Below are positions 63,149-64,000 of a stretch of DNA of 64,000 nucleotides, piece by piece. The notes under the pieces were generated by a model that did no database searches, was not told where the DNA came from, and was given only the letters and a program-made list of their open reading frames with translations. Positions within the stretch are counted from its first letter, which is position 1. Each line of letters opens with the position of its first letter. This DNA is from Streptomyces phaeolivaceus. GTDB lineage: Bacteria; Actinomycetota; Actinomycetes; Streptomycetales; Streptomycetaceae. The translations under genes and the position numbers were made by a program. The stretch spans positions 2,604,001 through 2,668,000 of the forward strand of contig NZ_CP045096.1 of the NCBI RefSeq assembly GCF_009184865.1, given 5' to 3'.

Positions 63149-64000
63149 AAGCTGGTCTCAACCGTTGCCAGGTCGGCTTGAGCATCTTCAGGCCCAGGTC
63201 GTCCCAGTAGGAGATGGGCAGTGCCCTGTCCAGAACAGGTGACTTCGCGACCCGCCAGTAGCCTTTGCTGCTGGCCGCCCATTCCCGAGCATCACGCTCA
63301 CCGATCCCGAGCGCCCGCAGGTTACGACGTCTGGTCGCGTACCGTTTCCATTCCTTCCAGCGGATCTGCCGCATCCTGCGACGGAACCACTTGTCCAGCT
63401 CCTGGAACACCTTGGGAGTGTCCGCGAGCTGGAAGTAGCCCATCCAGCCTGTGGTGAAGCGGTTGATCTGCGCGATGCGGTCAGCCATCGCAACGCTCCA
63501 CCGGCGCGAGGTCAGCTCCTTGAGCCGAACCTTCAGGCGTTCGACCGCCTTCGGGTCGACCCGGACCCTGACCTTCCCACCCCGGACAAAGTAGAAGCCG
63601 AACCCCAGCATCGTCATGACGGAAGCTGGGACCACCTTCGACTTCACCCGGTTGACCTTCAGTTTCAGCCGCTGCTCGACCACGGCCGTGACCGAGTCGA
63701 GCACCCTCTGAGCAGCCCGCCTGCTCCGCACGAAGATCCGCAGATCGTCGGCGTAACGTGCGAACCGGTGACCGCGCCTGAACAGTTCCCGGTCCAGGTC
63801 GTCGAGCATGATGTTCGACAGGACGGGCGAGAGCGGGGAGCCCTGCGGGGTCCCCTCCCTGCCCGGCGTCTTCACGCCGTCCACCATGACCCCGGCTTCC
63901 AGATACCTGCGAACCAGCTTCAGGACCCTGCGGTCAGTGACCTTGCGCGCGACCCGTGCCATCAGGACATCGTGCTGGACCCGGTCGAAGAACCGGTCCA
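63144..64000 (-). CDS. ltrA: Group II intron reverse transcriptase, partial (right end of window)
   Basis: The gene continues beyond the window. Visible are DRFFDRVQHDVLMARVARKV, EGTPQGSPLSPVLSNIMLDD (RT5), FARYADDLRIFV (YADD), KLKVNRVKSKVVPASVMTML (RT6-7), then the maturase/X part RIAQINRFTTGWMGYFQLAD and KWFRRRMRQIRWKEWKRYAT. No HNH domain. The stop codon lies within domain V sequences, as in compact class C introns. Confidence 0.9.
   Translation of the reverse strand, partial: DRFFDRVQHDVLMARVARKVTDRRVLKLVRRYLEAGVMVDGVKTPGREGTPQGSPLSPVLSNIMLDDLDRELFRRGHRFARYADDLRIFVRSRRAAQRVLDSVTAVVEQRLKLKVNRVKSKVVPASVMTMLGFGFYFVRGGKVRVRVDPKAVERLKVRLKELTSRRWSVAMADRIAQINRFTTGWMGYFQLADTPKVFQELDKWFRRRMRQIRWKEWKRYATRRRNLRALGIGERDAREWAASSKGYWRVAKSPVLDRALPISYWDDLGLKMLKPTWQRLRPAW

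Larger units (their letters stand above)
63070..64000 (-). mobile_element. Group II intron (bacterial class C-like), cut by the window edge
   Basis: The 3' end, domain VI and V are at 63070-63148 and the RT at 63144 onward, on the minus strand. Intron 5' part is beyond the window. It sits within ten bases after the stop of a gene transcribed in the opposite direction, which fits the habit of class C introns to insert near terminators. Confidence 0.82.

Overview
The window is from a high-GC actinomycete, almost certainly a Streptomyces or close relative. The signs are pervasive G/C third positions, GTG/TTG starts with GGAGG-type ribosome sites, many 4-bp stop/start overlaps, CYP125-type and F420-type enzymes, cell-wall amidase and transglycosylase genes, Streptomyces-type small conserved proteins, and a dispersed GC-rich palindromic intergenic repeat seen at least seven times. 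No rRNA, tRNA or CRISPR array was seen.

Layout. 1-9.3 kb: tail of a LuxR-type regulator, MFS exporter, methyltransferase, a coiled-coil/Mrr-nuclease/TerD fusion protein, a secreted amidase followed by a decayed copy of its own C-terminus, a membrane protein and an F420-type oxidoreductase. 9.3-19 kb: a translationally coupled toroid protein/methyltransferase/glycosyltransferase operon divergent from a KstR-like TetR regulator, a TPR protein, an IS701-type element with intact CTAG target duplications, and a ferredoxin/aldehyde dehydrogenase operon divergent from an MBL-fold hydrolase. 20-26.3 kb: a cobalamin riboswitch followed by a five-gene, mostly overlapping operon. It encodes two surface-anchored proteins (one a terpenoid-cyclase-like toroid, the fold of transcobalamin/intrinsic factor) and a complete ECF transporter (T, fused A1A2, S).

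26-34.8 kb: secreted transglycosylase, IS3 remnant, an S8 protease / MBL hydrolase / patatin phospholipase cassette, a frameshifted lipoprotein gene and a decayed nSTAND-WD40 gene. 34.8-39.6 kb: FadA5-like thiolase divergent from a CYP125-like P450 over a 24-bp near-perfect palindrome, then a GT87-PAP2 fusion. 39.7-46.8 kb: TnpB zinc-ribbon and omega-RNA relic, small membrane protein, O-methyltransferase, FHA protein, DUF1992 protein, NACHT NTPase, truncated Hsp70 gene abutting a 5'-truncated group II intron. 46.9-64 kb: mostly chromosomal housekeeping or accessory genes (GNAT, MFS exporter with a winged-helix tail, peptidoglycan-binding protein, HAD phosphatase, TMEM165-type Mn exporter, secreted HNH nuclease, PhoD phosphatase, FAD protein, DoxX, DedA, DUF2277, ketopantoate-reductase-like, LysR), ending inside a second group II intron.

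How the genes work together. Three separate loci carry the KstR-type operator pattern TnnAACnnGTTnnA (one with a single mismatch), and the KstR-like repressor gene is itself in the window. This links P450, thiolase, an MBL-fold hydrolase and probably the aldehyde dehydrogenase/ferredoxin pair into a steroid/isoprenoid side-chain degradation regulon. The B12-riboswitch operon looks like a cell-surface vitamin capture and uptake system. The Mrr-TerD protein, the protease-MBL-patatin cassette, the NACHT NTPase and the broken nSTAND gene form a scattered conflict/defence-like component, interleaved with mobile-element debris.
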